This document shows, piece after piece, positions 1 through 9,114 of a stretch of DNA of 34,096 nt (position 1 is the stretch's first letter; the number at the start of each line of letters is the position of its first letter). A program made the translations under genes and the position numbers. The DNA is from Alphaproteobacteria bacterium. GTDB lineage: Bacteria > Pseudomonadota > Alphaproteobacteria > SHNJ01. Under the pieces are notes generated by a model. That model was not told where the DNA came from, did no database searches, and saw nothing but the letters and a program-made list of their open reading frames with translations. The stretch is taken from contig SHNJ01000031.1 of assembly GCA_004295055.1 (NCBI GenBank), positions 136,802-170,897 of the forward strand. The letters are read 5' to 3'.

Positions 1-1
1 C

Positions 2-40
2 TGGCAACCCAAATCGACGGCAAGCCTGGCCACAGCCTAA
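2..40 (+). CDS. C-terminal tail of an upstream gene, possibly dxr
   Basis: The left edge cuts a gene. One + frame (from base 2) reads about 12 codons to a TAA at 38-40, which leaves a 30-bp gap and a clean AAGGAAG ribosome binding site before rseP. In alphaproteobacteria the gene before rseP is normally dxr (DXP reductoisomerase), so that is the contextual guess. The visible tail has no diagnostic residues, and a second frame stays open into the rseP start, so the frame choice is uncertain. Confidence 0.25.
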   Translation, partial: WQPKSTASLATA

Positions 41-70
41 AACGCCTGAAACTAAGCATAAGGAAGATCA

Positions 71-1216
71 ATGTTAGAATATTGGATGTCGCACCTGGAT
101 ATTATTTGGAATTATATGATTCCATTTCTGATCGTGTTGACGGTTTTGGTGTTTGTCCATGAATGGGGCCATTATCAAGTCGCCCGCTGGTGCAAAGTAA
201 AGGTGGAAACTTTTTCCATCGGTTTTGGCCCTGAATTGTTTGGCCGTACCGCGCGCGACGGCACACGTTGGAAATTCAGCCTGATCCCATTGGGTGGATA
301 TGTAAAAATGTTGGGCGATATGGATGCGGCGTCATCCCGCGCATCGATGGAAAAAATTCCGGAATCGGATAGGCCTTTTGCGTTTCCAAACCAATCCGTT
401 GGCGAGCGTGCCGCGATTGTGTTTGCCGGGCCAGCGGTCAATTTCATTTTTGCCATTATTTTATTGGCTGGAATGTATATGGCATGGGGCCAGCCTTATA
501 CCGCGCCGATTATTGAATCGGTTGCTGAAAAAAGCGCCGCCTTGGACGCTGGCATCAAAGCTGGCGATAAAGTATTGGCAATTGATGGAACAACGATTGA
601 TCGGTTCGAAGACATTCAGCGCACCGTGCAAATTGGCGCTGGATTGCCAATGCATTTGTTGATTGAGCGCGATGGAAAAAATGTTGAAATCAACATCAAG
701 CCGCAAATTCGGGAAATTACCGACCGGTTTGGCAATGTGCATCAATTGCCGCAACTGGGTGTGATGAGCACCAAATTGGAATATGAAAAACGCGATTTGT
801 TTCCGGCCGTCAAATATGCGGTTATAGAAACTTATAATTTATCGGTTGCCACTTTACGCGCGCTTGGTCAGATCATCGCTGGAATCCGCAGTCCTAAGGA
901 ATTGGGTGGACCTTTACGCATCGCTCAATTGTCCGGCCAGGCGGCTCAGATAGATTTGCCGGCTATTGTCGGTCTAATCGCCCTGTTATCGATCAATCTG
1001 GGACTTATTAACCTTTTTCCCATTCCGTTGCTGGATGGGGGACATTTGGTGTTTTACGGTATCGAGGCCTTGCGCGGAAAGCCGCCATCGGAGCAAATTA
1101 TGAACGCCAGCGCAATGATCGGTGTCTTTATTGTCGGTGGGTTGATGCTTATGGCTGTTTATAACGATTTGTCCTATTTCAAATTCTTTGATTTTGTGGC
1201 AAAAATCTTTAGCTAA
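71..1216 (+). CDS. rseP: RseP-type site-2 zinc metalloprotease (M50B)
   Basis: Inner-membrane intramembrane protease that cleaves anti-sigma factors and remnant signal peptides. The 381-aa product has a first membrane helix containing the zinc motif HEWGH at residues 30-34. A PDZ domain occupies roughly residues 140-225 (it includes AGIKAGDKVLAIDG), and the second catalytic motif LDGG is at 321-324 in a C-terminal helix, followed by a last hydrophobic segment. Length and motif order are normal for the family, although many members carry two PDZ domains and only one is obvious here. AAGGAAG at 60-66 sets the ATG at 71. It heads the bamA-skp-lpx operon, as in other alphaproteobacteria. The envelope-stress role is inferred from the family. 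Confidence 0.95.
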   Translation: MLEYWMSHLDIIWNYMIPFLIVLTVLVFVHEWGHYQVARWCKVKVETFSIGFGPELFGRTARDGTRWKFSLIPLGGYVKMLGDMDAASSRASMEKIPESDRPFAFPNQSVGERAAIVFAGPAVNFIFAIILLAGMYMAWGQPYTAPIIESVAEKSAALDAGIKAGDKVLAIDGTTIDRFEDIQRTVQIGAGLPMHLLIERDGKNVEINIKPQIREITDRFGNVHQLPQLGVMSTKLEYEKRDLFPAVKYAVIETYNLSVATLRALGQIIAGIRSPKELGGPLRIAQLSGQAAQIDLPAIVGLIALLSINLGLINLFPIPLLDGGHLVFYGIEALRGKPPSEQIMNASAMIGVFIVGGLMLMAVYNDLSYFKFFDFVAKIFS

Positions 1217-1243
1217 AATCGACATCCTACCAGGGTATTACCA

Positions 1244-3595
1244 TTGTCCAAATCCGCGAAGCTATTGTTTTTGCTGCTGGCTTTTCTAAGCCTGCCGCTT
1301 ATTGCCGCCGCGCAAAGCAGCGGTAGTGCCGGTAGTTCTAATAACTCCGTCTTTGTCCAATTGTCTCAACTGCCTCAGCCATCTGCGGCGCCGGCTCCCG
1401 CTGCTGATCCGATCAGCGATATTCAGATTGAAGGGGCGGAGCGTATCGATCCTGTTACCATTAAATCCTATCTGGGTCTAAAACCAGGCGATAATTTCGC
1501 CGATCGTCCTTTGGATAGGGGTTTAAAGGCGCTTTATAATACAGGCTTGTTTGCGGATGTCCGCCTGCGCCGTACCGGTCAGATTTTGGTGATTTCAGTC
1601 AAAGAAAACCCAATTATCAACCGCATTACCTTCGAAGGCGCAAAAAAGATCGAAGCCGATACTTTACGCAATGAAATTCAATTAAAGCCACGCAATGTGT
1701 TAACCCGCGCCAAGGTTCAATCCGATGTAACTCGGATTCAGGAAATTTACCGCCGCTCTGGCCGCTATGCCGCAAAGGTGGAACCGAAAATTATATCGCT
1801 GAATCAAAATCGCGTCGATTTGGTGTTCGAAATTGATGAAGCCAAGAAAAACGGCATTGCGCGCATTACCTTTGTTGGAAATAGAAATTTTTCCGATGGC
1901 ACTTTGCGTAACGAGGTAGCTACGCGCGAAACCGCATGGTACCGTTTCTTTGGCTCGGATGACAGCTATGATCCAGACCGTCTGAATGCGGATAAAGAAT
2001 TGCTGCGCCGCTTTTACTTGCGCCAAGGCTATGCCGATTTCCGCGTTGTATCGGCGGTTGCGGAACTGGCGCCTAACCAAGAAGATTTTTATATCACTTT
2101 TACGATCGATGAAGGCGAGCGTTATAAGTTCAACGATGTCAGCTTCGATCCAAAATTAAAAGGTTTGGACCCAAAACCGCTTTATGACTATGTCGATTTC
2201 GACAAAGGGGATTGGTATGATTCCCGTTCTTTGGAAAGAACCACGGATGAGTTGACAACCGAAGTCAGCGCGCTTGGATACGCATTTGTCAATGTCGATC
2301 CGGTTATTCAGCAAAATACCAAAGATCGTACCATCGACGTCCGTTTTGTGATCAGCGAAGGTCCGCGCGTATTTGTGGAATCGATTAATATCATCGGTAA
2401 CGTGCGTACCGAAGACCGCGTCATTCGCCGTGAATTTAAAGTGGCGGAAGGCGATCCATTCAACGCCGCAAAGATCCGCCGCACCAAGCAGCGCTTGCAG
2501 AATCTAGGTTATTTTGAAAAGACTGAAATTACCACCGAACAAGGTTCGACACCGGATAAAACCAAAGTGAATGTTAAGGTTTCCGAACAGTCGACTGGCG
2601 AGATTTCGTTTGGCGCGGGTTACTCTACTTCCGAACAATTGCTCGGCGATATCCGTTTGCGCGAACGCAACCTGCTTGGCAAAGGGCAAGATTTAAAAGT
2701 AGCCGCCACATTGTCCACCCGCCGCACCGAATTCGATATTGGATTTACCGAACCTTATTTTATGGATCGTAACTTATCCGCTGGCGTGGATTTGTTCCAC
2801 ATCACCCGTGAAAATCAACGCCAAAGTTCTTATGATGAAACCCGTTCTGGCGGTGCATTGCGCTTTAAATACAATATTAACGAAGCCCTGTCCCAAGAAT
2901 GGAAATACGGTGCAAAACGCGTCGAAGTTCGCAATATCGACAGCGATGCTTCCGTATACATCCAGCAGCAAAAAGGCGTGAATACCACATCAGCCATTAC
3001 CCAGACTCTGTACTATGACAAACTGGATAACCGCCAAGATCCATCCAACGGCTATTTCCTGCGTTTTGGGGCTGATTTAGCGGGTTTCGGCGGTGATTCC
3101 CGGTATGTACGCCCTGACTTCGGTGCCGGATATTACACTCCAATTGCCGAAAACTGGATACTTGGAATCAGTGCTGAAGCAGGCTATATTGCCAAGATTG
3201 GCCGGGATATCCGAATTACCGACCGGTTTTTCGTCGGTGGCGGCAATTTACGCGGGTTTCAGTCATCCGGTATTGGCCCCCGCGACTTGGCGACAAGAGA
3301 TGCTTTGGGCGGCAATAAATACGCCACCGGTACCGTGGAATTAAAATTCCCCCTTGGTTTGCCGGAAGAATTAGGTGTGTTGGGGGCTGTATTTTCGGAT
3401 TTTGGTACATTGACCGGGGTCGATCAATCAGGCCCTGGCATTGCTGATTCTGGTTCGTTGCGCGCGTCGGTTGGTTTTGGTGTTTCCTGGCGTTCGCCGT
3501 TCGGCCCTATCCGGGTCGATATTGCGGCTCCGGTTGCGGATGAACCAGAGGATAAAAAAGAAACATTTAGATTTACATTTGGCACGAGGTTTTAA
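1244..3595 (+). CDS. bamA: Outer membrane protein assembly factor BamA
   Basis: Omp85-family core of the BAM complex, which folds beta-barrel proteins into the outer membrane. The 783-aa product begins with a Sec signal peptide (hydrophobic run about residues 6-21, cleavage near AAAQS). A low-complexity Ser/Pro/Ala linker follows, then about five POTRA repeats (roughly 57-405) and a 16-strand barrel. The conserved loop-6 RGF triplet is R670-G671-F672, and the chain ends in the barrel-type C-terminal Phe. The start is TTG at 1244; no ATG fits the signal peptide better. It lies 27 bp after rseP and 2 bp before the skp start, with skp's GAGG inside its last codons. Confidence 0.96.
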   Translation: MSKSAKLLFLLLAFLSLPLIAAAQSSGSAGSSNNSVFVQLSQLPQPSAAPAPAADPISDIQIEGAERIDPVTIKSYLGLKPGDNFADRPLDRGLKALYNTGLFADVRLRRTGQILVISVKENPIINRITFEGAKKIEADTLRNEIQLKPRNVLTRAKVQSDVTRIQEIYRRSGRYAAKVEPKIISLNQNRVDLVFEIDEAKKNGIARITFVGNRNFSDGTLRNEVATRETAWYRFFGSDDSYDPDRLNADKELLRRFYLRQGYADFRVVSAVAELAPNQEDFYITFTIDEGERYKFNDVSFDPKLKGLDPKPLYDYVDFDKGDWYDSRSLERTTDELTTEVSALGYAFVNVDPVIQQNTKDRTIDVRFVISEGPRVFVESINIIGNVRTEDRVIRREFKVAEGDPFNAAKIRRTKQRLQNLGYFEKTEITTEQGSTPDKTKVNVKVSEQSTGEISFGAGYSTSEQLLGDIRLRERNLLGKGQDLKVAATLSTRRTEFDIGFTEPYFMDRNLSAGVDLFHITRENQRQSSYDETRSGGALRFKYNINEALSQEWKYGAKRVEVRNIDSDASVYIQQQKGVNTTSAITQTLYYDKLDNRQDPSNGYFLRFGADLAGFGGDSRYVRPDFGAGYYTPIAENWILGISAEAGYIAKIGRDIRITDRFFVGGGNLRGFQSSGIGPRDLATRDALGGNKYATGTVELKFPLGLPEELGVLGAVFSDFGTLTGVDQSGPGIADSGSLRASVGFGVSWRSPFGPIRVDIAAPVADEPEDKKETFRFTFGTRF

Positions 3596-3597
3596 AA

Positions 3598-4182
3598 ATG
3601 AAAAAGATTATTGTTCTATTGATGGCTGTGTTTTTGTTGTCGCCAGTATTGGCGCAAGCCGCCGATACGCCTGCTGAAAAGCCGCTAAAAATCGCGGTGG
3701 TTGATTTGCAGGCCGTATTGAAAGATTCCAAAGCAGGCAAGAATATCCAAGATCAATTGGATAAATTACGCAAAAGCTTTCAGGATGAATTCGCCAAGCA
3801 AGAAGAAAAATTGCGCGGCCAGGATCAGGAATTGAACAAACAGCGCGCTTCGATTTCTGCCGACGATTTTGCCAAAAAACGCCGTGAATTCGAAAAAAGC
3901 GTCGCTGACGCACAGCGTTCGGCTCAAGACAAGCGCAAGCAATTGGAAATGGCCATGGGCAAGGCAACCCAGGAACTGCAAGGCAAGATTTTCCAGATTG
4001 TCGGCAAAATCGCCGAAGATAAAGGCGTAACCTTGGTATTGACCCGCAGTCAGGTATTTTTGGCGCAACGCACCGCCGATATCACCAAAGACGTGATCGC
4101 GAATTTGGATGCGCAAGTAACCGCAATTCCGGTAACTTTGGGCGCTTCGCCAAAAGCGGCCGAAAAACCAAAGACCAATTAA
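3598..4182 (+). CDS. skp: OmpH/Skp family periplasmic chaperone
   Basis: Holds unfolded outer-membrane proteins in the periplasm and hands them to BamA. The 194-aa product has a clear signal peptide (MKKIIVLLMAVFLLSPVLAQA, cleavage after AQA) and then the short conserved strand KIAVVDLQAVLKDS. A long charged, heptad-rich coiled coil follows (about residues 55-130, many K/E/Q/R), then a returning strand near VTLVLTRSQVFLA. Its length is slightly above the E. coli protein because of an Ala/Pro/Lys tail. It sits directly between bamA and lpxD, the classical position. Confidence 0.93.
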   Translation: MKKIIVLLMAVFLLSPVLAQAADTPAEKPLKIAVVDLQAVLKDSKAGKNIQDQLDKLRKSFQDEFAKQEEKLRGQDQELNKQRASISADDFAKKRREFEKSVADAQRSAQDKRKQLEMAMGKATQELQGKIFQIVGKIAEDKGVTLVLTRSQVFLAQRTADITKDVIANLDAQVTAIPVTLGASPKAAEKPKTN

Positions 4183-4187
4183 GATTC

Positions 4188-5222
4188 ATGGCTGACTCGC
4201 GCTTTCACCGTAATGTTGGCCCATTTACTCTTGCCGATCTTGCAAGGTTAGGGCAGGCGCAGCTTTTGCCCGAAGCGCATATGGATCGCCAATTTTTGGA
4301 TGTGGCGACCTTGCAGGATGCCGGTCCGGAACAGGTCAGTTTTTTCGATAATCGCAAATATCAAAACTTGTTTTTGGAATCGAAGGCTGGCGCGTGCGTG
4401 GTTTCGCCGGATTTTGTCGGACGTGGACCGAAGGGTATGGAATTGTTGATTTCCAATAATCCTTACAAAACCTATGCCCGTATCGCACAGGCTTTTTATC
4501 CGAAACAACTCGTCACAGAATCTTACCGCCACTCATCGGCGATTGTCGATCCATCCGCGAAAATCGCTTCGCCTTGTTCGCTTGGCGCGGGTGTGGTGAT
4601 TGGCGCTGGGGTTGAAATTGGCGCCGGCACGTTGATTGAAGAAAATGTAGTGGTCAAAAACAATGTCGTGATTGGTGCCGATTGCCATATTATGTCCAAT
4701 GTAACGATTAGCCATTGTTTGGTCGGCAACCGGGTGGTGATTTATCCCGGCGTTTGCTTGGGCCAGCCAGGGTTCGGTTTTGCGCCGGATGCGGCTGTCC
4801 CGGTAAAGGTGCCACAGTTGGGCCGCGTGATTGTCGAAGACGATGTGGAAATCGGCGCGAACAGTACGATTGATCGCGGCGCGCTGGGCGATACGGTCAT
4901 CGGCCCTGGCACCATGATCGATAATTTGGTGCAGATCGGCCATAATGTACGTACCGGGCGCGGCTGTGTGATTGTCAGTCAGGTGGGAATTTCCGGCAGT
5001 ACAATTTTATCCGATTATGTACAACTGGGCGGCCAAGCAGGCATTGCTGGCCATGTGAAAATTGGTAAAGGTGCAAAGGTTGCCGCCAAGGCCGGTGTTA
5101 TGCGCGATATCGCGCCGGGCGAGGCAGTAGGTGGGTATCCGGCTGTGCCTATTAAACAATGGCATCGCCAGACCGCCAGCCTGACCCAGTTAACCAAGCA
5201 CAAGAAAACCGCGGATTCCTGA
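4188..5222 (+). CDS. lpxD: UDP-3-O-acylglucosamine N-acyltransferase LpxD
   Basis: Third step of lipid A synthesis: it transfers a 3-hydroxyacyl chain from ACP to the 2-amino group of UDP-3-O-acylglucosamine. The 344-aa product has the N-terminal uridine-binding domain (about 1-105) and a left-handed beta-helix of hexapeptide repeats (about 108-320). H252, in the segment QIGHNV, matches the catalytic His of the family. A short Lys/Gln-rich helical tail ends the chain. The ATG is 5 bp after skp with only a weak Shine-Dalgarno, so translational coupling is likely. Confidence 0.96.
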   Translation: MADSRFHRNVGPFTLADLARLGQAQLLPEAHMDRQFLDVATLQDAGPEQVSFFDNRKYQNLFLESKAGACVVSPDFVGRGPKGMELLISNNPYKTYARIAQAFYPKQLVTESYRHSSAIVDPSAKIASPCSLGAGVVIGAGVEIGAGTLIEENVVVKNNVVIGADCHIMSNVTISHCLVGNRVVIYPGVCLGQPGFGFAPDAAVPVKVPQLGRVIVEDDVEIGANSTIDRGALGDTVIGPGTMIDNLVQIGHNVRTGRGCVIVSQVGISGSTILSDYVQLGGQAGIAGHVKIGKGAKVAAKAGVMRDIAPGEAVGGYPAVPIKQWHRQTASLTQLTKHKKTADS

Positions 5223-5274
5223 GGTTTTGGCCCTGGTTGCGGAGACTCCGGGCAAAAGGTATAAAGAGGTTGAT

Positions 5275-5763
5275 ATGTCCAGTGAATCGAATGTGTTGAA
5301 AATGAAAGAATCTGCTCCAGAAGTGATCGAGTATGCGCAAATCACGCGCATGATTCCGCACCGCTATCCGTTCCTGATGATCGACCGCGTGATCAATGTG
5401 GTGCCCGATGTCGGCTGTACTGGAATTAAGAACGTATCGATTAACGAACCTTATTTCCAAGGGCATTTCCCAAACCATCCGGTAATGCCTGGCGTTTTGA
5501 TTATCGAAGCCATGGCGCAGGCTGCCGGAATTCTGGTGGTGCGCACCTTGGGTCCGGAATCCGAAGGCAAGCTGGTTTATTTTATGACTATTGACGAAGC
5601 ACGCTTCCGCAAACCGGTGGTGCCTGGCGATCAGTTAATGTTGCATGTGAAAAAAGAACGCAGCCGCGGCAATATTTGGAAATTCAGTGCCGAAGCCAAC
5701 GTAGGCGATCAATTGGTGGCCGAAGCGACTTATTCGGCGATGATTCTGGATCGCAAGGAATAA
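5275..5763 (+). CDS. fabZ: 3-hydroxyacyl-ACP dehydratase FabZ
   Basis: Dehydrates 3-hydroxyacyl-ACP in fatty acid elongation and competes with LpxA/LpxD for the same substrate, which explains its place in the lpx operon. I start it at the ATG at 5275, which is preceded by AAGAGG. The frame opens earlier at a TTG (5227), but those 16 codons look non-conserved and would make the protein unusually long. The 162-aa product is a single hot-dog domain with catalytic H64 and E78 in the motif [17 protein letters not shown], at the same 14-residue spacing as in E. coli FabZ. Confidence 0.95.
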   Translation: MSSESNVLKMKESAPEVIEYAQITRMIPHRYPFLMIDRVINVVPDVGCTGIKNVSINEPYFQGHFPNHPVMPGVLIIEAMAQAAGILVVRTLGPESEGKLVYFMTIDEARFRKPVVPGDQLMLHVKKERSRGNIWKFSAEANVGDQLVAEATYSAMILDRKE

Positions 5764-5767
5764 TCCA

Positions 5768-6601
5768 ATGGCGCATCCGCAAATTAAATCCAATATTACG
5801 GTCGGCAGCAACATTCATCCAAGCGCGGTGGTGGAACAAGGCGCTAAAATTGCCGCTTCCGCGCAAATCGGCCCATTTTGCGTGGTCGGTGAAGAAGTCG
5901 TTATCGAAGATAATGTGCGTTTAACATCGCATGTGGTGGTTGCTGGACGGACAAAAATTGGCGCTGGCACAACCATCTATCCGTTTGCATCCATTGGTCA
6001 TCCGCCGCAGGATTTGAAATATAAAGGCGAAAAATCGCAATTGATTATCGGCAAAAACAATGTGATTCGCGAACATGTAACCATGAATCCGGGCACCGAA
6101 GGCGGCGGGATGATGACCAGTGTCGGCGATAATTGTTTGTTTATGGTGGGATCGCACGTCGCGCATGATTGCAAAGTGGGTAACAATGTCATTCTGGCCA
6201 ACAACGCCACGTTGGCTGGCCATGTGCAGGTCGGCGACTTTGCCATTTTGGGCGGATTATCCGCTGTGCATCAATTTGTACGCATCGGCGCGCATGCGAT
6301 GATTGGTGGCATGTCGGGCGTTGAAAACGATGTTATCCCCTATGGCTTGGTTGCCGGTGAACGCGCGCATCTGGCCGGTTTGAATCTGGTTGGATTGAAA
6401 CGTCGCGGTTTCGAACGCGAGGATATTCATTCTTTACGCAATGCGTATCGTTTGTTGTTCGCCGAAGAAGGCACCTTGGCCGAACGGATCGAAGACGTGG
6501 CCGAGTTGTTCAAAGACCATAAAGCCATTAGCGACATTATCGAATTTATCCGCAAAGATTCCAACCGCGCCATTTGTCAGCCAAAATCCGGCGGCGAGTA
6601 G
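5768..6601 (+). CDS. lpxA: UDP-N-acetylglucosamine acyltransferase LpxA
   Basis: First committed step of lipid A synthesis: it moves 3-hydroxyacyl from ACP to the 3-OH of UDP-GlcNAc in the cytosol. The 277-aa product consists of hexapeptide repeats forming a left-handed beta-helix (about 10-190) and a C-terminal helical domain (KRRGFEREDI onward). H133, within SHVAHDCKVG, matches the catalytic His125 of E. coli. AAGGA in the last fabZ codons is the ribosome binding site, and the gap to fabZ is 4 bp. The C-terminal GGE tail is short and unremarkable. Confidence 0.96.
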   Translation: MAHPQIKSNITVGSNIHPSAVVEQGAKIAASAQIGPFCVVGEEVVIEDNVRLTSHVVVAGRTKIGAGTTIYPFASIGHPPQDLKYKGEKSQLIIGKNNVIREHVTMNPGTEGGGMMTSVGDNCLFMVGSHVAHDCKVGNNVILANNATLAGHVQVGDFAILGGLSAVHQFVRIGAHAMIGGMSGVENDVIPYGLVAGERAHLAGLNLVGLKRRGFEREDIHSLRNAYRLLFAEEGTLAERIEDVAELFKDHKAISDIIEFIRKDSNRAICQPKSGGE

Positions 6602-6612
6602 AAAGTATATTT

Positions 6613-7446
6613 ATGCCATCCGTTACATCGAAACTCGGAATCTTGGCCGGACGCGGATCTCTGCCAAAGGCGGTAATGCAGGCCTGCAACGATACGTTGC
6701 GCCCTTATTTTGTTTTGGCGTTCGAGGGCCAAACCGACCCCGAATTAATCGTTGGCGTGCCGCATAAATGGGCGCGTTTAGGCGCGGCCAACGACATTAT
6801 CACCACTTTAAAACGCGAAGGCGTCAGTGAACTGATCCTGGTTGGTTCCATGAAACGTCCGCCATTATCCAGCCTTGCGCCGGATTGGCGCGGCACTAAA
6901 ATTCTCGCTAAAATCGGCTGGCGTCTCGGCGATGACGGTTTGTTCAAAGCGGTGATCAAGGAATTGGAATCCGAAGGATTCAAAGTTATCGGTATCGAAG
7001 ATATTTTGCCGCAAATGATTACCGGTAAAGGTGTGTTGGGCAAAACCGGACCAACCGATGCCGCTAAGGAAGATATTAAAAAAGGCATTGAGGTTTTACG
7101 CAGCCTTTCGAAAATGGATGTCGGCCAGGCAGTCGTCGTTCAAGGCGGCATGGTGCTTGGGATTGAGGCGGCGGAAGGCACCGATGACTTGATCAAACGC
7201 TGCCAGGGATTGCAGCGTCCTGGCGAGGGTGCGGTGCTGGTAAAGATGCGCAAACTTGGCCAGGAAAGCCGTGCGGATTTGCCGGCAGTTGGACCAATCA
7301 CGGTCGATAATGCCGCAGCCGCCGGATTTTCCGGTATTGCGGTCGAGGCGAATGGAACTTTGATTCTAGAACACGATCTTAGCAAAACCAAAGCCGACAA
7401 AGCGGGAATTTTCTTGTACGGCTTTCAGCCGGACGATTTGGCATGA
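6613..7446 (+). CDS. lpxI: UDP-2,3-diacylglucosamine diphosphatase LpxI
   Basis: Hydrolyses UDP-2,3-diacylglucosamine to lipid X and UMP. It is the alphaproteobacterial replacement for LpxH and belongs to the former DUF1009 family. I start it at ATG 6613 (277 aa), 11 bp after lpxA. The frame is open further upstream inside lpxA, but the family begins with the segment LGILAGRGSLP, as here. D222 in RADLP lies where the catalytic Asp of Caulobacter LpxI is expected. Its stop overlaps the lpxB start as ATGA. The combination lpxA-lpxI-lpxB makes the call secure. Confidence 0.95.
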   Translation: MPSVTSKLGILAGRGSLPKAVMQACNDTLRPYFVLAFEGQTDPELIVGVPHKWARLGAANDIITTLKREGVSELILVGSMKRPPLSSLAPDWRGTKILAKIGWRLGDDGLFKAVIKELESEGFKVIGIEDILPQMITGKGVLGKTGPTDAAKEDIKKGIEVLRSLSKMDVGQAVVVQGGMVLGIEAAEGTDDLIKRCQGLQRPGEGAVLVKMRKLGQESRADLPAVGPITVDNAAAAGFSGIAVEANGTLILEHDLSKTKADKAGIFLYGFQPDDLA

Positions 7447-8723
7447 AGCCATTAAAAATATTCATCATAGCAGGCGAAATGTCCGGCGACGTATTGGGCG
7501 CGGGATTAATGCAATCTTTGCGTGAGCGGCATGGAGAGGTAGAATTTCGCGGCATTGGCGGCGATCTGATGGCTTTGCAGGGCTTGCAAAGTATTTTTCC
7601 AATGCACGAAATTTCGTTGATGGGATTTACGGAAATCATCCCGCATATTCCGCACTTGCTGCGTCGTATCAGTGAAACCGTCAAAACCATTCGCGACTGG
7701 CAACCCGATGCGGTTGTGACTATCGATTCGCCCGGATTCAATAAGCGGGTTGCCAAAAAATTGGGCAAAGGCAAAATCCCGCTGATTCATTATGTAGCAC
7801 CCAGCGTTTGGGCCTGGCGTCCGGGCCGTGCTAAAACCATGGCGAAATTGTTCGATCATTTATTGTGTCTATTCCCGTGCGAGCCGCCTTATTTTCAAGC
7901 AGAAGGTTTACCCGCAACCTTTATCGGCCATCCGGTAACGGATTCCGATTTGGGCGATGGCAATGGCAGCGAATTCAGGCAGAAAATAGATTTATTGCCG
8001 GATGATTTTATGTTGATGATTCTGCCCGGCAGCCGGATCGGCGAAGTGCGCCGTTTGCTTCCCACATTTTTACAGGCGGCGAAAATCCTCGAGGATAAAT
8101 ATGGGCCGCTACCCATTATGATTCCGGTATTTTCCAATATCGATGCGGAAAAAGACAAAGATTATTTGAACGATGTTAAAACCAAAACCGAATCCGGAAA
8201 AACCGGAGATGTAGAACCATTTTCGCCAATGTCGCGATTATTGTGGGAATATCAGGATAAAGTCACCCGGTTCTTTTTGTATGAAACCACGCCGGCTAAT
8301 AAGAAAGACGTATTTGCTTCGGCCAGTGTGGCGCTGGCCGCTTCCGGCACGGTCACCTTGGAATTGGCGCAAGCGCGGATTCCAACAGTCGTAGCGTACA
8401 AAGTAAGTCCGCTATCGGCCTTGATCGCACGCATGCTGGTAAAATTGAAATATTTTACCCTGACCAATATTTTATTGAATCGTCCGGCAATTCCAGAATT
8501 TTTCCAAGAACGGGCGACGCCGGAAAATCTGGCAACCGCAATTGAAGATTTGATGCAAAATGAAATTTCCCGGCAAAAACAACTTCAGGCCGGGCAGGAT
8601 GCGCTGACTATGCTGGCCGCGCCAATCGGCGAAAGTTCATCCGGCGCGGCGGCGGCCATTATATTGGATATACTTAAAGATGCGGGAAAACAATCGCCAA
8701 AGGCGATCGCCGCGCATTCTTAA
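7443..8723 (+). CDS. lpxB: Lipid-A-disaccharide synthase LpxB
   Basis: GT19 glycosyltransferase joining UDP-diacylglucosamine and lipid X into the tetraacyl disaccharide at the inner membrane. The signature GEMSGD is at residues 11-16, and PSVWAWRPGR and the nucleotide-binding ASGTVTLELA segment are present. At 426 aa it is about 35-45 residues longer than usual. The surplus appears to lie around residues 235-275 (charged segment KDKDYLNDVKTKTESG and beyond), between the two Rossmann domains, and at the C-terminus. It overlaps lpxI by 4 bp and is the last gene of the operon. Confidence 0.95.
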   Translation: MKPLKIFIIAGEMSGDVLGAGLMQSLRERHGEVEFRGIGGDLMALQGLQSIFPMHEISLMGFTEIIPHIPHLLRRISETVKTIRDWQPDAVVTIDSPGFNKRVAKKLGKGKIPLIHYVAPSVWAWRPGRAKTMAKLFDHLLCLFPCEPPYFQAEGLPATFIGHPVTDSDLGDGNGSEFRQKIDLLPDDFMLMILPGSRIGEVRRLLPTFLQAAKILEDKYGPLPIMIPVFSNIDAEKDKDYLNDVKTKTESGKTGDVEPFSPMSRLLWEYQDKVTRFFLYETTPANKKDVFASASVALAASGTVTLELAQARIPTVVAYKVSPLSALIARMLVKLKYFTLTNILLNRPAIPEFFQERATPENLATAIEDLMQNEISRQKQLQAGQDALTMLAAPIGESSSGAAAAIILDILKDAGKQSPKAIAAHS

Positions 8724-8732
8724 ATTAGATTA

Positions 8733-8978
8733 TTAGCTTAACGCCTGTGTGGCGGTGATAATGATAGTCGCAATGGTGATAAAACCCATGGTGAACGCGG
8801 CTTGATACCGGATCAGACTGGTTTTGACTGCCTGCAACAAAGTGGCTTGGTTATCATTTGCTGGACGGTGGCAAAGGCGGCGGATAGCCTTGGTGGCGGC
8901 TTCCCGTTCAACACGGGGCAAATAATTGCTTTTCCAAGACTTTTTGGCCCGACGGAGGGGTGTAACGTTGTTGCTCAT
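8733..8978 (-). CDS. Small hypothetical protein with one C-terminal membrane segment
   Basis: An 81-aa unrecognised protein. A basic, Arg/Lys-rich N-terminal half includes the RPANDNQ motif (ANDN-type segments recur in small alphaproteobacterial proteins). A hydrophobic segment, AFTMGFITIATIIITATQAL (about 60-79), is probably one membrane helix, so the basic half would face the cytoplasm. AAAGGG about 9 bp upstream is an acceptable ribosome binding site. It converges with lpxB with a 9-bp gap and has gltA 137 bp upstream on the same strand. A 66-codon frame on the other strand lacks comparable features. No function can be assigned. Confidence 0.55.
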   Translation of the reverse strand: MSNNVTPLRRAKKSWKSNYLPRVEREAATKAIRRLCHRPANDNQATLLQAVKTSLIRYQAAFTMGFITIATIIITATQALS

Positions 8979-9049
8979 CTCATAAACCCTTTGCTTACCT
9001 AGCTATTTTTAGTTTACCGTGAAATTGGTCAATAAATCGTTAAAGATAT

Positions 9050-9113
9050 GGGGTTTTGGGTTCTGGGGTTTGGGTCAAAATTTTCAAAACCCTGTACCCA
9101 AAACCCTAAACCC
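9050..9113. repeat. Twin G-quadruplex motifs in inverted orientation after gltA
   Basis: On the + strand, 9050-9074 has four G-runs (4,3,4,3) separated by loops of 4,4,3 bases. On the - strand, 9113-9090 has four runs of GGG separated by loops of 4,4,4 bases, including TTTAGGG. The two halves share GGGTTTTGGGT and flank an AT centre (9075-9089), so the block is also an imperfect inverted repeat. It begins 1 bp beyond the gltA stop codon and may act as a transcript end or a structure-forming element. Confidence 0.7.
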
Positions 9114-9114
9114 A

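Noticed and set aside
4533-4943. Long antisense frames across lpxD and other housekeeping genes
   Set aside because: They mirror codon periodicity of strongly coding genes (also at 31085-31498 and 15266-15697) and have no independent start signals.
5227-5274. Upstream TTG start for FabZ
   Set aside because: ATG 5275 has a good ribosome binding site and gives family-typical length.
6574-6612. Upstream start for LpxI inside lpxA
   Set aside because: The extension is the out-of-frame translation of the lpxA end, and the conserved start LGILAGRG follows ATG 6613.
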